Shown here: positions 26,513 to 34,979 of the stretch, piece by piece
Layout of the letters: each line of letters opens with the position of its first letter
How positions within the stretch are numbered: the first letter of the stretch is position 1
Origin: Haoranjiania flava
GTDB taxonomy: Bacteria; Bacteroidota; Bacteroidia; Chitinophagales; Chitinophagaceae
DNA length: 64,000 bases
Direction: 5' to 3'
NCBI RefSeq assembly: GCF_025631005.1
Contig: NZ_JAOTPL010000008.1
Location: forward strand, 62,001-126,000
Position numbers and translations under genes: made by a program
Notes under the pieces: model-generated
The model's database searches: none
What the model was told of the DNA's origin: nothing
The model's input: the letters and a program-made list of their open reading frames with translations, nothing else

Positions 26513-26797
26513 TAAGTATTTATGTATATGTTTTTTAGTTTATAATTATCCTGAGAAAGATATAGGATGAAGCAACTTGTCAGCTATGTTTTATCCCTCA
26601 TCTACGCATTATCTATTCTCAATTCTGATTTGTCAATTAACCTCACCTCTCTCCATTTTCTAATTTCCTCATTTTCCTTATAAAATGCAATTATCGTTCC
26701 AATCTTTTAGTATTAAATTTTTACACATAATTTACCGGCGCCCTATAATAAAAAACATTATTTTCGCATATTATAAATTCTAAATAAACACTGAAAT
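26513..26797. other. Gene-free stretch before lpd with weak promoter
   Basis: Beyond the repeat array this AT-rich stretch holds no gene. TATTTTCG at 26759-26766 is one base off the TAnnTTTG -7 box and ends 31 nt before the lpd ATG, so it is a possible lpd promoter. Nothing else is recognisable. Confidence 0.3.
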
Positions 26798-28207
26798 ATG
26801 GCATACGATGTTATCGTTATAGGTAGCGGTCCGGGCGGCTATCCTGCTGCAATCCGTTCTTCACAGTTAGGTCTTAAAGTAGCAATCATTGAAAAAGAAA
26901 GCCTGGGTGGTATTTGTTTAAATTGGGGATGTATTCCTACCAAAGCTTTGTTGAAAAGCGCACAGGTAAATGATTATTTCAAGCATGCAGACTCATATGG
27001 TTTGAAAGCTGAAAGAATTGAAGCCGACTTTGAAGCCATCGTAAAAAGAAGCCGTGGTGTAGCAGACAAAATGAGCAAAGGTGTTCAGTTCCTGATGAAA
27101 AAAAATAAGATAGATGTGGTAATGGGCACTGCTGTTTTGAAATCAAAAACACAGGTGGAAGTAACTGCTGCTGATGGCGGTAAACAAACACTGGAAGCTA
27201 AAAATATAGTAATAGCTACAGGCGCCAGAAGCCGTGCGTTGCCCAATCTTCCGCAGGACGGTAAAAAAATCATCGGCTACCGCGAAGCGCTGGTGCTGCC
27301 CAAAAAACCTGAATCTATGGTGGTGGTAGGCTCCGGAGCTATTGGTACAGAGTTTGCCTATTTTTACAACAGCATCGGCACCAAGGTAACGCTTGTAGAA
27401 TTCCTGGACAGGATTGTGCCCGTGGAAGATGCAGACGTATCCAAGGAACTGGAAAAGAGTTTCAGGAAGCAGGGCATTGAAGTAATGACCAGCTCAAGCG
27501 TAGAGAAAGTAGATATTCAGGGTGATAAGACCATCTCTACCATTAAATTAAAAGACGGCTCGGTGAAAACTGTAGAAGCGGAGATCGTGTTGAGCGCTGT
27601 GGGTATTGCTGCCAACGTAGAAAACCTGGGACTGGAAGCTTTGGGTATACAGGTTGACAAAGGCCGCATTACAGTAGATAAATTCCAGCAGACCAGCGTG
27701 CCCGGCATATATGCGATAGGAGATTGCACGCCTCATCAGGCTTTGGCACATAAGGCATCTAAAGAAGGCATTAACGCAGCAGAACATATTGCTTTTATTA
27801 ATAAAAAGTCTGAACACCAGCCTGAAGGAATTGATTATAACAATATTCCCGGTTGTACATATTGCATACCGGAAGTTTCTTCGGTGGGTATGACGGAAGC
27901 CCAGGCAAAAGAAGCCGGCTATGAGCTCAAAGTGGGCAAGTTCCCGTTTGTGGCATCCGGCAAGGCTACGGCAGCGGGCGCTACGGAAGGCTTTGTAAAA
28001 GTGATTTACGATGCCAAGTATGGTGAACTGTTGGGCGCACACATGATCGGCTACAACGTTACCGAATTGATTGCAGAAGCAGTAGTGGCACGCAAACTGG
28101 AAACTACGGCACATGAAATTTTAAATGCCATCCATCCGCATCCGACTATGAGCGAGGCTTTTAAAGAGGCCACAGCTATGGCTTACGGTGAGGCAACAGA
28201 TATTTAG
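26798..28207 (+). CDS. lpd: Dihydrolipoyl dehydrogenase (E3)
   Basis: The protein has 469 residues. The FAD-binding GSGPGGYPAA is at the N-terminus. The redox disulfide lies in GGICLNWGCIPTKALL (Cys39 and Cys44 by count). The NAD-binding strand has VVGSGAIGTEFAYFY, and the dimer interface has the catalytic HPHPTMSEAFKEA. It reoxidises dihydrolipoamide on E2 or GcvH with NAD. It serves the 2-oxoacid dehydrogenases, whose E1 beta and E2 genes are elsewhere in this window (38006 and 60980). It is a single gene with its own terminator. Confidence 0.97.
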   Translation: MAYDVIVIGSGPGGYPAAIRSSQLGLKVAIIEKESLGGICLNWGCIPTKALLKSAQVNDYFKHADSYGLKAERIEADFEAIVKRSRGVADKMSKGVQFLMKKNKIDVVMGTAVLKSKTQVEVTAADGGKQTLEAKNIVIATGARSRALPNLPQDGKKIIGYREALVLPKKPESMVVVGSGAIGTEFAYFYNSIGTKVTLVEFLDRIVPVEDADVSKELEKSFRKQGIEVMTSSSVEKVDIQGDKTISTIKLKDGSVKTVEAEIVLSAVGIAANVENLGLEALGIQVDKGRITVDKFQQTSVPGIYAIGDCTPHQALAHKASKEGINAAEHIAFINKKSEHQPEGIDYNNIPGCTYCIPEVSSVGMTEAQAKEAGYELKVGKFPFVASGKATAAGATEGFVKVIYDAKYGELLGAHMIGYNVTELIAEAVVARKLETTAHEILNAIHPHPTMSEAFKEATAMAYGEATDI

Positions 28208-28253
28208 TTAATGGACAATGGTCAATTGAATGTTGACAATGATAATATAAAGG

Positions 28254-28280
28254 CTGCAACAGGAATGTTGCAGTTTTTTT
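28254..28280 (+). terminator. Terminator after lpd
   Basis: CTGCAAC (28254-28260) pairs with GTTGCAG (28267-28273) around a 6-nt loop and is followed by seven T residues. Confidence 0.85.
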
Positions 28281-28790
28281 AATATTCTCTAAAGCCAATG
28301 GTCAAAAAGAATAATGAAGAATAAAAATCTATGTTATGCAAATACCTTGGTAAGGCTTTATCCGGTCTTCCTTTGATAAACCTATGTGTTTTACTTTTAG
28401 CGCAAAGTTGTAGAATGTAGAAAAGTTTCACAAAGAGAAACCGGGCTCTTCGTTATGTTAGCGAAGCGCATGACGAAGTACAGATAAATTCAGATTTTAA
28501 CCCGCTACGGAGAATGTGTACTTTTTCTGATAGCATAAGATTCTTTTAGTTGTTTGCGGCAATCGCAAAAGAAGGATTCTGTTTATACAAAGTCCGTAAA
28601 GGATAGTTCGCAAAAAAAGAAGTTTTGCTATTTCAGGAGAAGATACCCGGCACTGCCTACGCTTGTAACCCCTGTGAAAAACTTTTGTGCTTCATTTTTT
28701 AATTTTTACCGCAAGTTGCGCAATGAGGCATCAAGTTACACAAAGAAAACTGCAGGAGTATTTGCCTGTCAGTGATAGTGTTGCAGTTCT
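28281..28790. other. Gene-free stretch with decayed repeats
   Basis: No convincing gene lies in these 510 bases. Two diverged copies of a ~40-bp motif (near 28401 and 28711), recognisable by GTTTCACAAAGAGAAAC and AGTTACACAAAGAAAAC, are the only structure. They resemble the CGCAAAG-type repeats at 39478-39742. Confidence 0.4.
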
Positions 28791-29396
28791 TTACCGGCAA
28801 TATTTCTCTAAAATCTCCATTACTTTTATAGCAGCTTGCCTGTTGAAGTTCCCGGGGCTATGTTCTTCAAGGTGTGCAGGTGCATAAAAATGTAAGGCTG
28901 TGACGTCGTGTTTACTTAGCAGGTATATGATATATTGCGGGCCATCATTGATTATAAAATAAGATCTTTTACCGCTTGTATCTTCGCTGTATATATAATT
29001 TAAAGGCTCAGACTCCGCACGCCAGATGGTACTATTAATTATTTTCCATTCATTCTGTGTGGGGCTAACTGTCGAATGCTTTTTAAGGTACTTGTTATTA
29101 CCAGCTTCGGTTTTGCTATACTCTGCAGAAAGTTCCGTTTGTTGCATGCCGCTTATATGCTTATTGTCGCGCCGGTAAAAAGAATATGGGTTTTGGTAAG
29201 AAAAGAAATCAATATTATTTTCATTTTTGGCAATAATTTTTAGATTAAATTCCTGTGACCAGGATGAATAATTGTACACCGCAATTGTTGTGTCATAATT
29301 CTGTTGCAGCCAGTTTTTTAATTTACTTTTTTCAAATTGACCGAAGCCTACAATATTCATAATAAGCAAGCATATGGCTAAAAATAATATTTTCAT
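28791..29396 (-). CDS. Secreted protein of unknown function
   Basis: The protein has 201 residues. The start is the ATG at 29396, whose context TATACACACATGAAAAT matches the other repeat-preceded genes and which opens a good signal peptide ending VGFGQ. The frame extends upstream to 29459, but only through repeat sequence, so the longer start is an artefact. The mature protein is rich in Tyr, Asn and Ser with few hydrophobic stretches, and suggests a mixed alpha/beta fold. I recognise no domain. Five palindromic units precede it. Confidence 0.65.
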   Translation of the reverse strand: MKILFLAICLLIMNIVGFGQFEKSKLKNWLQQNYDTTIAVYNYSSWSQEFNLKIIAKNENNIDFFSYQNPYSFYRRDNKHISGMQQTELSAEYSKTEAGNNKYLKKHSTVSPTQNEWKIINSTIWRAESEPLNYIYSEDTSGKRSYFIINDGPQYIIYLLSKHDVTALHFYAPAHLEEHSPGNFNRQAAIKVMEILEKYCR

Positions 29397-29920
29397 GTGT
29401 GTATAATTAATTTTTTCTGTTGCCACATGGAATAACCAGCTTTTTAGATTCATACTCATTCACGGTTGGTATAGATTCCTAATCTTTACGGTTATTTCAT
29501 GTGTATATATTTATTTGTTTTTTCAGTTGCCACATGGAATAACCATTTTTTTTAGATTCAATATTCATTCCCGGTTGGTATGCAACTTTGCTTATGGTTA
29601 TTTCATGTGTTAATATTTAATTTTTTCTGTTTGTCATATGGAATAACCAAAACCTTAATCTTTATTATCATTCCCGGTTGGTAAAGATTCCTAATCTTTA
29701 CGGTTATTTCATGTGTATATTTTTTAGTTCGCCGCTTTGCGGCTGTTTTTAATGGTCACATGGAATAGCCTTTATTCATCCGCGGTTGGTATCCAACTTT
29801 GCTTATGGTTATTTCATGTGTATAATTTTTAGTTCGCCGCTTTGCGGCTGTTTAAGCGTCACATGCAATAGCCTTTATTCATTAACAGTTGGCATACAAC
29901 TTTCTTACGGCTATTTCATA
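29394..29920. repeat. Start-codon-anchored palindromic repeats, array 2
   Basis: Five units: 29424-29503, 29531-29609, 29634-29715, 29757-29820 and 29860-29920. The first three are ~80 bp, with AGATTCCTAATCTTTACGG replacing part of the centre in units 1 and 3; the last two are ~60 bp. The arms pair as in array 1. The spacers before units 4 and 5 hold an extra small hairpin GCCGC-TTT-GCGGC. On the minus strand every unit starts ATG AAA followed by TAG or TAA. Confidence 0.85.
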
Positions 29921-29991
29921 TAAAAATTTTAAAGTTAGTTTGATTTTGCCTCCTTAAAATTAAATGATTTATTTTACACAAAACTACTTCC

Positions 29992-30777
29992 ATGTACATT
30001 CATTTACAACATAAGAAAGCGTTCGTCGGGGGCGCCACATCCGGGTTGGGAAAAGCAATAGCCATGCAGCTTGCGGCGGCAGGGGCCTCTGTAACACTGG
30101 TTTCCAGGAACGAAGAAAAACTGCGCGATACACTCGCTCAGTTAGCAGTTGACCTTGATCAGAAGCATGATTATCTCGCGGTAGATTTTACGGACTTTAT
30201 GGGTTATAAAAGCAAAATTGACAATTACTTCAATGAGCATATAGTGGATATACTGGTAAATAATACCAACGGCCCAGCTGCGGGCACCGCGCTGGAAAAA
30301 AACAGTGAAGATTACCGCCAGGCATTTGATCTGTTATTTCAAAGTGCATCACTTACAACATCGCTGGCGCTGCCGCACATGCAGCGGCAACAATGGGGCA
30401 GGATCATCAACCTTGCTTCCCGCACTGTGCAGGAGCCTGTTGACAACCTGGTGTTGTCCAACGCTATGCGCAGCGCAGTTACAGCATGGGCCAAGTCGCT
30501 TGCAGGCCAGGTTGCTAAAGATAATATTACGGTAAACAATATTCTAACCGGCAACTTTTTTACAGAACGCCTGAAGTCGCTGATTGAAGGCCAGGCTACG
30601 CAAAAACATATATCTTTTGAAGATGCGCTTAAGCAAATGGAACAGCAGATCCCTGCCGGGCGTACAGGCCGGCCCGAAGAAATGGGTTACCTTGTTGCCT
30701 TCCTTGCTTCCGAATATGCAGCATATATTACCGGCACCAACATTACTATTGACGGCGGTTTGATGCGATCACTGTAA
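29992..30777 (+). CDS. Atypical short-chain dehydrogenase/reductase
   Basis: The protein has 261 residues with a Rossmann fold. The cofactor loop GGATSGLGKA is normal, and a VNNTNGP strand replaces NNAG. The catalytic region reads NLASRTVQEPVDNLVLSNAM followed by RSAV, so the usual YxxxK is replaced by Asn and Arg. This matches a known SDR-like group related to 3-ketoacyl reductases that lacks the perfect catalytic tetrad. Whether it reduces a ketone in the ordinary way is therefore doubtful. The C-terminal TGTNITIDGGL is standard. It ends 9 nt from the convergent thioredoxin-like gene. Confidence 0.85.
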   Translation: MYIHLQHKKAFVGGATSGLGKAIAMQLAAAGASVTLVSRNEEKLRDTLAQLAVDLDQKHDYLAVDFTDFMGYKSKIDNYFNEHIVDILVNNTNGPAAGTALEKNSEDYRQAFDLLFQSASLTTSLALPHMQRQQWGRIINLASRTVQEPVDNLVLSNAMRSAVTAWAKSLAGQVAKDNITVNNILTGNFFTERLKSLIEGQATQKHISFEDALKQMEQQIPAGRTGRPEEMGYLVAFLASEYAAYITGTNITIDGGLMRSL

Positions 30778-30786
30778 ATCCTGTTA

Positions 30787-31347
30787 TCAGAGCAGTGACA
30801 GCAATTCATTGGCAATAGCATTGCCTTTGTCTTTGTTGTAAGCCACCTGGAGGTCTTGCAGGAACTGCTCCTTAGGATATTCTACTGGATCTGTTTTGAA
30901 TTTTTTTAATAGCTCATCGCCATATGCCGGCCGCGGTCCCCATTGGGCTACAACATCATTGCTTTCATTAAGTAATAAAACAACAGGAATTGACTTGGCG
31001 CCGTTTGTCAGGTAAGAATCTATTAAATTATTTGTATCACGGTAGATAATTTTTACTTCGCCAACCGGAGAGAAGAACTTGTATACTACCGGAACACTTT
31101 GTGCCGCATCACCGCACCATCCTTCGGATATAATGAGCACTTTACCTTTAAACTCTTTTGATTGAAGCAGCAGTTTCTGTTCTTCAGAAGGCTGGTAAGT
31201 TTTCAGTAGCCGTTCAATTCTTTTCTTATTCAACTCGTAGAAAGGGGCATATTCCGGGTTGGTATTGCCTGCTATGGCATTATCAATGTCCCGGAGATAT
31301 TCTTCCAAAGATATCGCTTTGTTCCAGTAGGGTGTTACGTTGTGCAT
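30787..31347 (-). CDS. Thioredoxin-fold protein with single active-site cysteine
   Basis: The protein has 186 residues. The helical first half (about 1-65) precedes a thioredoxin fold with ISEGWCGDAAQS at 73-84 and the cis-proline strand KSIPVVLLL. The active site has Cys78 but Ala where the second cysteine of CxxC would be, and the protein has no other cysteine. It therefore cannot act as a dithiol oxidoreductase on its own. It has no signal peptide, so it is cytoplasmic. A perfect 18-bp palindrome of CRP type stands 45 bp upstream. Confidence 0.8.
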   Translation of the reverse strand: MHNVTPYWNKAISLEEYLRDIDNAIAGNTNPEYAPFYELNKKRIERLLKTYQPSEEQKLLLQSKEFKGKVLIISEGWCGDAAQSVPVVYKFFSPVGEVKIIYRDTNNLIDSYLTNGAKSIPVVLLLNESNDVVAQWGPRPAYGDELLKKFKTDPVEYPKEQFLQDLQVAYNKDKGNAIANELLSLL

Positions 31348-31392
31348 TGTCGGAAATTTGAAAGCAAATATAATTTATAAGTCCCGTGCATT

Positions 31393-31410
31393 TTGTGATA
31401 TATATCACAA
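31393..31410. promoter_or_regulatory. CRP/FNR-type operator palindrome
   Basis: An 18-bp perfect palindrome reads TTGTGATAT followed by ATATCACAA. It contains TGTGA-N6-TCACA, the binding consensus of CRP-family regulators. It lies 45 bp upstream of the thioredoxin-like gene start and 57 bp after the end of the PstS-like gene, so the likely target is the thioredoxin-like gene. The regulator is not in the window. Confidence 0.45.
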
Positions 31411-31467
31411 TACAATACACGTGCTGTATATTGATTGAAAAAGAGATACAGCATGCTTTTACCAGGG

Positions 31468-32415
31468 TTATTTTATCTGTATATATCCGCTTTCTGCGAT
31501 AACCTCCTGGCCGTTTTTGGTGAGCAATGCCTGGTAGAGTTTATATGCGGGGGAGTTTTTATCTACATCTTCCCGCACAACGGCATATACCTCTGTGGTA
31601 AAAGGGTATTCTTTACGCCTGATGGTATTTTTGTCAGGATAAACGCCATCTACTGAAATGTGTTTGACAATATTTCCACGTACCATTACTTCTTTATAAT
31701 AATAAACAGTATAGCAAAGAGCGTTCCTGTCATTTCCTACACTTGAAAAGGCTCCCATCATGCCGCCTATTACTTCAACAGGAAAATTGTTCATCGTTAA
31801 ACCTTTCATCACCAGGCTTTCCATTAATTCCTGGCTCCCCGAGTTTGTATTTCGCTTATAAGGTTTTATCGGTGCGTCATTTCCGCCTACTTCTTTCCAG
31901 TTGTTTATTTTGCCGGTATAGATATCCTGTATTTGTTTGGTGGTAAGTATTTTGACAGGATTTTCAGGGTTAACAATAAACGTAAATGCATCTAAGGCAA
32001 TAGGCGTAATGGTAAAATGTATATTTTTAGTATCTGCATGGGCAAGCTCATCTGCCGATGGTAAGCGTGCTACCAGAATAAGGTCGGCTTTGTTATCAAT
32101 CAGGTTTATATATGCCTGATGTGTGCCGTGATGAACAATATTTTTACCCAAAAATTTATCTGTATCCTGGCCATCAGCCGCTGTTATGAAATAGGTACCG
32201 TCATAATGCAGGGCCTGCATCCATTCATAACGCATATGCAAAAGCTTGCAGGCAATAATTTGTTGCAATGGCAGTGTAGATGTAGAGCCGTCTATCTTAG
32301 GGTAATTTTCTTTGGTTAAACCCTCAATGCTTAATTGAGCGGAGTGGATGTTGTCTTTTTTACAGGCAGTTATCAGTGCAACTGCCAAAACCAACAAAAT
32401 AATAATTTTTTTCAT
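31468..32415 (-). CDS. PstS-like phosphate-binding lipoprotein
   Basis: The protein has 315 residues with lipobox LITAC (Cys18). IDGSTSTLPLQ (42-52) matches the phosphate-contacting start of PstS-like periplasmic binding proteins. DIYTGKINNWKEVGGND and the following RNTNSGSQE are the other conserved blocks. As a lipoprotein without adjacent pstCAB, it may be a stand-alone solute-binding or sensing protein rather than part of a transporter operon. Its ATG lies at the edge of one palindromic repeat unit (32460-32520), as for the three other repeat-preceded genes. Confidence 0.82.
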   Translation of the reverse strand: MKKIIILLVLAVALITACKKDNIHSAQLSIEGLTKENYPKIDGSTSTLPLQQIIACKLLHMRYEWMQALHYDGTYFITAADGQDTDKFLGKNIVHHGTHQAYINLIDNKADLILVARLPSADELAHADTKNIHFTITPIALDAFTFIVNPENPVKILTTKQIQDIYTGKINNWKEVGGNDAPIKPYKRNTNSGSQELMESLVMKGLTMNNFPVEVIGGMMGAFSSVGNDRNALCYTVYYYKEVMVRGNIVKHISVDGVYPDKNTIRRKEYPFTTEVYAVVREDVDKNSPAYKLYQALLTKNGQEVIAESGYIQIK

Positions 32416-32520
32416 GTGTATAATTTTTAATTCGCCGCTTTGCGGCTGTTTTTAATGGTCGCATGGAATAGCCTTTATTCATCCGCGGTTGGTATGCAAC
32501 TTTGCTTATGGCTATTTCAT
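32413..32520. repeat. Start-codon-anchored palindromic repeat, array 3 (single unit)
   Basis: One unit, 32460-32520, is linked to the PstS-like start codon by a spacer that contains the GCCGC-TTT-GCGGC hairpin (near 32433-32445), as in array 2. On the minus strand it starts ATG AAA TAG. The far side of the unit has no further copy. Confidence 0.8.
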
Positions 32521-32740
32521 TAGCAGACATTTAAGCGAAGTTGTACAGTACAGTATGCTAATGTATGAAGGTTTGTAAAAAATAAAAAATATTCTTTATG
32601 TGTACGTTGTGGTTATTATTCAATTATCAGTGCTGCCATAAAAGCATTTTAAAACTTGCTTTCCGATTCCTGTGCTGTTTGTAATAGTACTTAAAACAAA
32701 ATGTTTTTAACCGGAGAAATAATAAGTGCGAAGATTGATT

Positions 32741-32748
32741 TACATTTG
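32741..32748 (+). promoter_or_regulatory. -7 promoter box for lepB
   Basis: TACATTTG fits TAnnTTTG exactly and ends 23 nt before the lepB ATG. No clear -33 element is visible. Confidence 0.4.
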
Positions 32749-32771
32749 CTTTTCATATTTAATATTTAAAC

Positions 32772-34289
32772 ATGTTTTGGATCTACTTAATTATATGTTT
32801 TATTGGCTGGCACGTGGGTATGTACGGTATGTTCAGGAAAGCAGGCATTGAACCCTGGAAAGCCTTTATACCTTTTTATAATACCTGGCTGATCGTTGAG
32901 AAGTGCGGCATAAAAAAGATCTGGTTCTGGCTGCAGTTGCTGCCGTTTGCCGGTATTTTTATTACCATCTGGATCACCATTATTTTTGTGATGCATTTCG
33001 GCAAGTTTGACCTGCTTTCACATACCCTTACCGTGTTTGCTCCTTTTGCTTATTTGCCCTACCTTGGGTTCTCCAAGGATGTACGCTGGATAGGCCCCGA
33101 AGGCGTAAAGCATTACAAAAAGAGCTCTTTGCGGGAATGGATAGATGCCCTCGTTTTTGCTACAGTGGCCGCCACTATTATACGCACTTTCATTTTTGAG
33201 GCGTATGTAATACCTACAGGCAGCATGGAAAAAACACTGCTCATCAATGATTTTCTTTTTGTAAATAAAATGAGCTACGGCGCGCGGATACCGGAAACGC
33301 CCTTGAGCTTTCCCTTTGTACACAATACCATGCCCGGCTCTTCTACAAGGCCGTCTTATGTAAAGTGGGTGAAGTTTCCTTATAAAAGATTGCCGGGCGC
33401 AGGAAAAGTTCAGCGAAATGATGTGGTTGTATTTAATTTTCCGGCAGGAGATACCATCATTAACGAAGCAGGCTTTGGCTCCGCAAGGCCTTATTACGAT
33501 GTATTAAGAGAGCAGTTCAATGGCAACAGGGAAGCGCTTCGCTATGAATACCCTGATATACTGGTGCATCCACGGGATAAAACCGACAATTACATCAAGC
33601 GCTGTACGGGGCTTCCCGGTGATACGGTTTACCTGAAAGAAAGCATTTTATATATAAACGGTCAGCCCGCGGTTGTACCACCTAATTCTCAGATGGCGTA
33701 TGTGGTTACTACAAACGGGCAAAGCATACCGAATGATTTTTTGCAGGATGAAATGCATGTAAAGCTGGTACCGGTCAACGCTTCCGACTCTCCTGAATTT
33801 GAGCCGATGGGCAACAACCTGTTCAGGATAACGATGCGCCCGGAAGACGTAAATAAATTAAAAACGCTTCCCAATGTATTGAGCATAGTACCTGATGTAG
33901 ATACCACAGCTTCCTCATGGATATTCCCGAACGGTGGTACGCACCGCTGGTCTTCCGACAATTTCGGGCCCTTGTACATCCCTAAAAAAGGCGCTACTGT
34001 AGAGCTGAATGCGCAGAACATAGATATCTACCGCAGGCTGATAACAAATTACGAAGGGCATACTTTAATTGAAAATAATGGCCAGTATATTATTGACGGC
34101 AAGCCCGCCAGCCAATACACTTTCGCCTATGATTATTACTGGATGATGGGGGATAACCGCCACCGGAGCCAGGACAGCCGCTTCTGGGGCTTTGTGCCGG
34201 AAACACATATCGTGGGCAAAGCTTCACTCATCTGGTTCAGCTGGCAAAACGGCCCGCGCTGGAACAGAATTTTCCGCAGCATTAAATAA
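32772..34289 (+). CDS. lepB: Signal peptidase I, long Bacteroidota form
   Basis: The protein has 505 residues. An N-terminal membrane region (about 1-100, DUF5684-like, with AGIEPWKAFIPFYNTW) precedes the peptidase. The nucleophile is in IPTGSMEKTL (Ser151) and the general base in NYIKRCTGLPGD (Lys276). Box E is MMGDNRHRSQDSR near the C-terminus. A large insertion lies between the Lys and the last box, as usual for this phylum. It removes signal peptides from exported proteins at the outer face of the inner membrane. Many of its likely clients are encoded in this window. Confidence 0.95.
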   Translation: MFWIYLIICFIGWHVGMYGMFRKAGIEPWKAFIPFYNTWLIVEKCGIKKIWFWLQLLPFAGIFITIWITIIFVMHFGKFDLLSHTLTVFAPFAYLPYLGFSKDVRWIGPEGVKHYKKSSLREWIDALVFATVAATIIRTFIFEAYVIPTGSMEKTLLINDFLFVNKMSYGARIPETPLSFPFVHNTMPGSSTRPSYVKWVKFPYKRLPGAGKVQRNDVVVFNFPAGDTIINEAGFGSARPYYDVLREQFNGNREALRYEYPDILVHPRDKTDNYIKRCTGLPGDTVYLKESILYINGQPAVVPPNSQMAYVVTTNGQSIPNDFLQDEMHVKLVPVNASDSPEFEPMGNNLFRITMRPEDVNKLKTLPNVLSIVPDVDTTASSWIFPNGGTHRWSSDNFGPLYIPKKGATVELNAQNIDIYRRLITNYEGHTLIENNGQYIIDGKPASQYTFAYDYYWMMGDNRHRSQDSRFWGFVPETHIVGKASLIWFSWQNGPRWNRIFRSIK

Positions 34290-34311
34290 TCATTAAAATA
34301 TATTAAATTTG

Positions 34312-34341
34312 AAGTCCCTTTGTTTTTACGGGGACTTTTTT
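34312..34341 (+). terminator. Terminator after lepB
   Basis: AAGTCCC (34312-34318) pairs with GGGACTT (34331-34337) across a 12-nt loop and runs into T residues to 34341. It lies 16 nt before the cdd ATG, so cdd needs its own promoter or read-through. Confidence 0.75.
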
Positions 34342-34357
34342 CGTTTAAATATAAAAT

Positions 34358-34843
34358 ATGGAAGTCAGAAAAATTGACTTTTCTTACGAAGAGTACAACA
34401 GTATAGACGAGCTGCCGCAGCAGGATAAGGCGTTGCTCCTGAAAGCAAAGGAAGCTACCGCGCTGGCTTATGTGCCGTACTCGCATTTCCATGTAGGCGC
34501 TGCGGCGTTGCTTGAAAACGGCGTAGTGCTCACCGGCGCTAACCAGGAAAATGCCAGCTTCCCGGTAACCGTTTGTGCAGAGCGCACATTGCTGGGTACA
34601 ATATCTTCTGTACAGCCCGGCGTGGCGATTGAAGCGCTGGCGGTGAGTTATTTCAATGAAAAAGGTGCCAACGACAAGCCTATATCCCCCTGCGGCATTT
34701 GCAGGCAGACAATTGCAGAATATGAGAACAGGTTGAAAAAGAAAATCCGCGTCATTCTCGGCGGGCAAAGCGGTAAGGTATATGTAATACCCGAAGCAGG
34801 CTTTCTGCTGCCTTTTGGTTTTACGGCAACCGACATGGAATAG
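34358..34843 (+). CDS. cdd: Cytidine deaminase
   Basis: The protein has 161 residues. The zinc site is CAERT at 73-77 (Cys73, Glu75) and PCGICRQ at 111-117 (Cys112, Cys115), the three-cysteine form of tetrameric cytidine deaminases. YSHFHVGAA and GANQENASFPVTVCAE are the conserved substrate loops. The N-terminal ~25 residues are longer than in minimal members. It converts cytidine and deoxycytidine to the uridines in pyrimidine salvage. The gene follows lepB and its terminator. Confidence 0.93.
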   Translation: MEVRKIDFSYEEYNSIDELPQQDKALLLKAKEATALAYVPYSHFHVGAAALLENGVVLTGANQENASFPVTVCAERTLLGTISSVQPGVAIEALAVSYFNEKGANDKPISPCGICRQTIAEYENRLKKKIRVILGGQSGKVYVIPEAGFLLPFGFTATDME

Positions 34844-34979
34844 TCAAAATAGTATGCCCTGCTGTTTGATCTAATTATTTTTTGTATTTTTATATAACTG
34901 TTTTGTTACCGTGATAGTGAAGATGATGACAGGCGTAGCAACATGCAGCTATAGCATTTAAGATAATAAACATTACAAC

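Noticed and set aside
28554..28775. 73-codon frame after lpd
   Set aside because: No promoter, no conserved look, overlaps decayed repeats.
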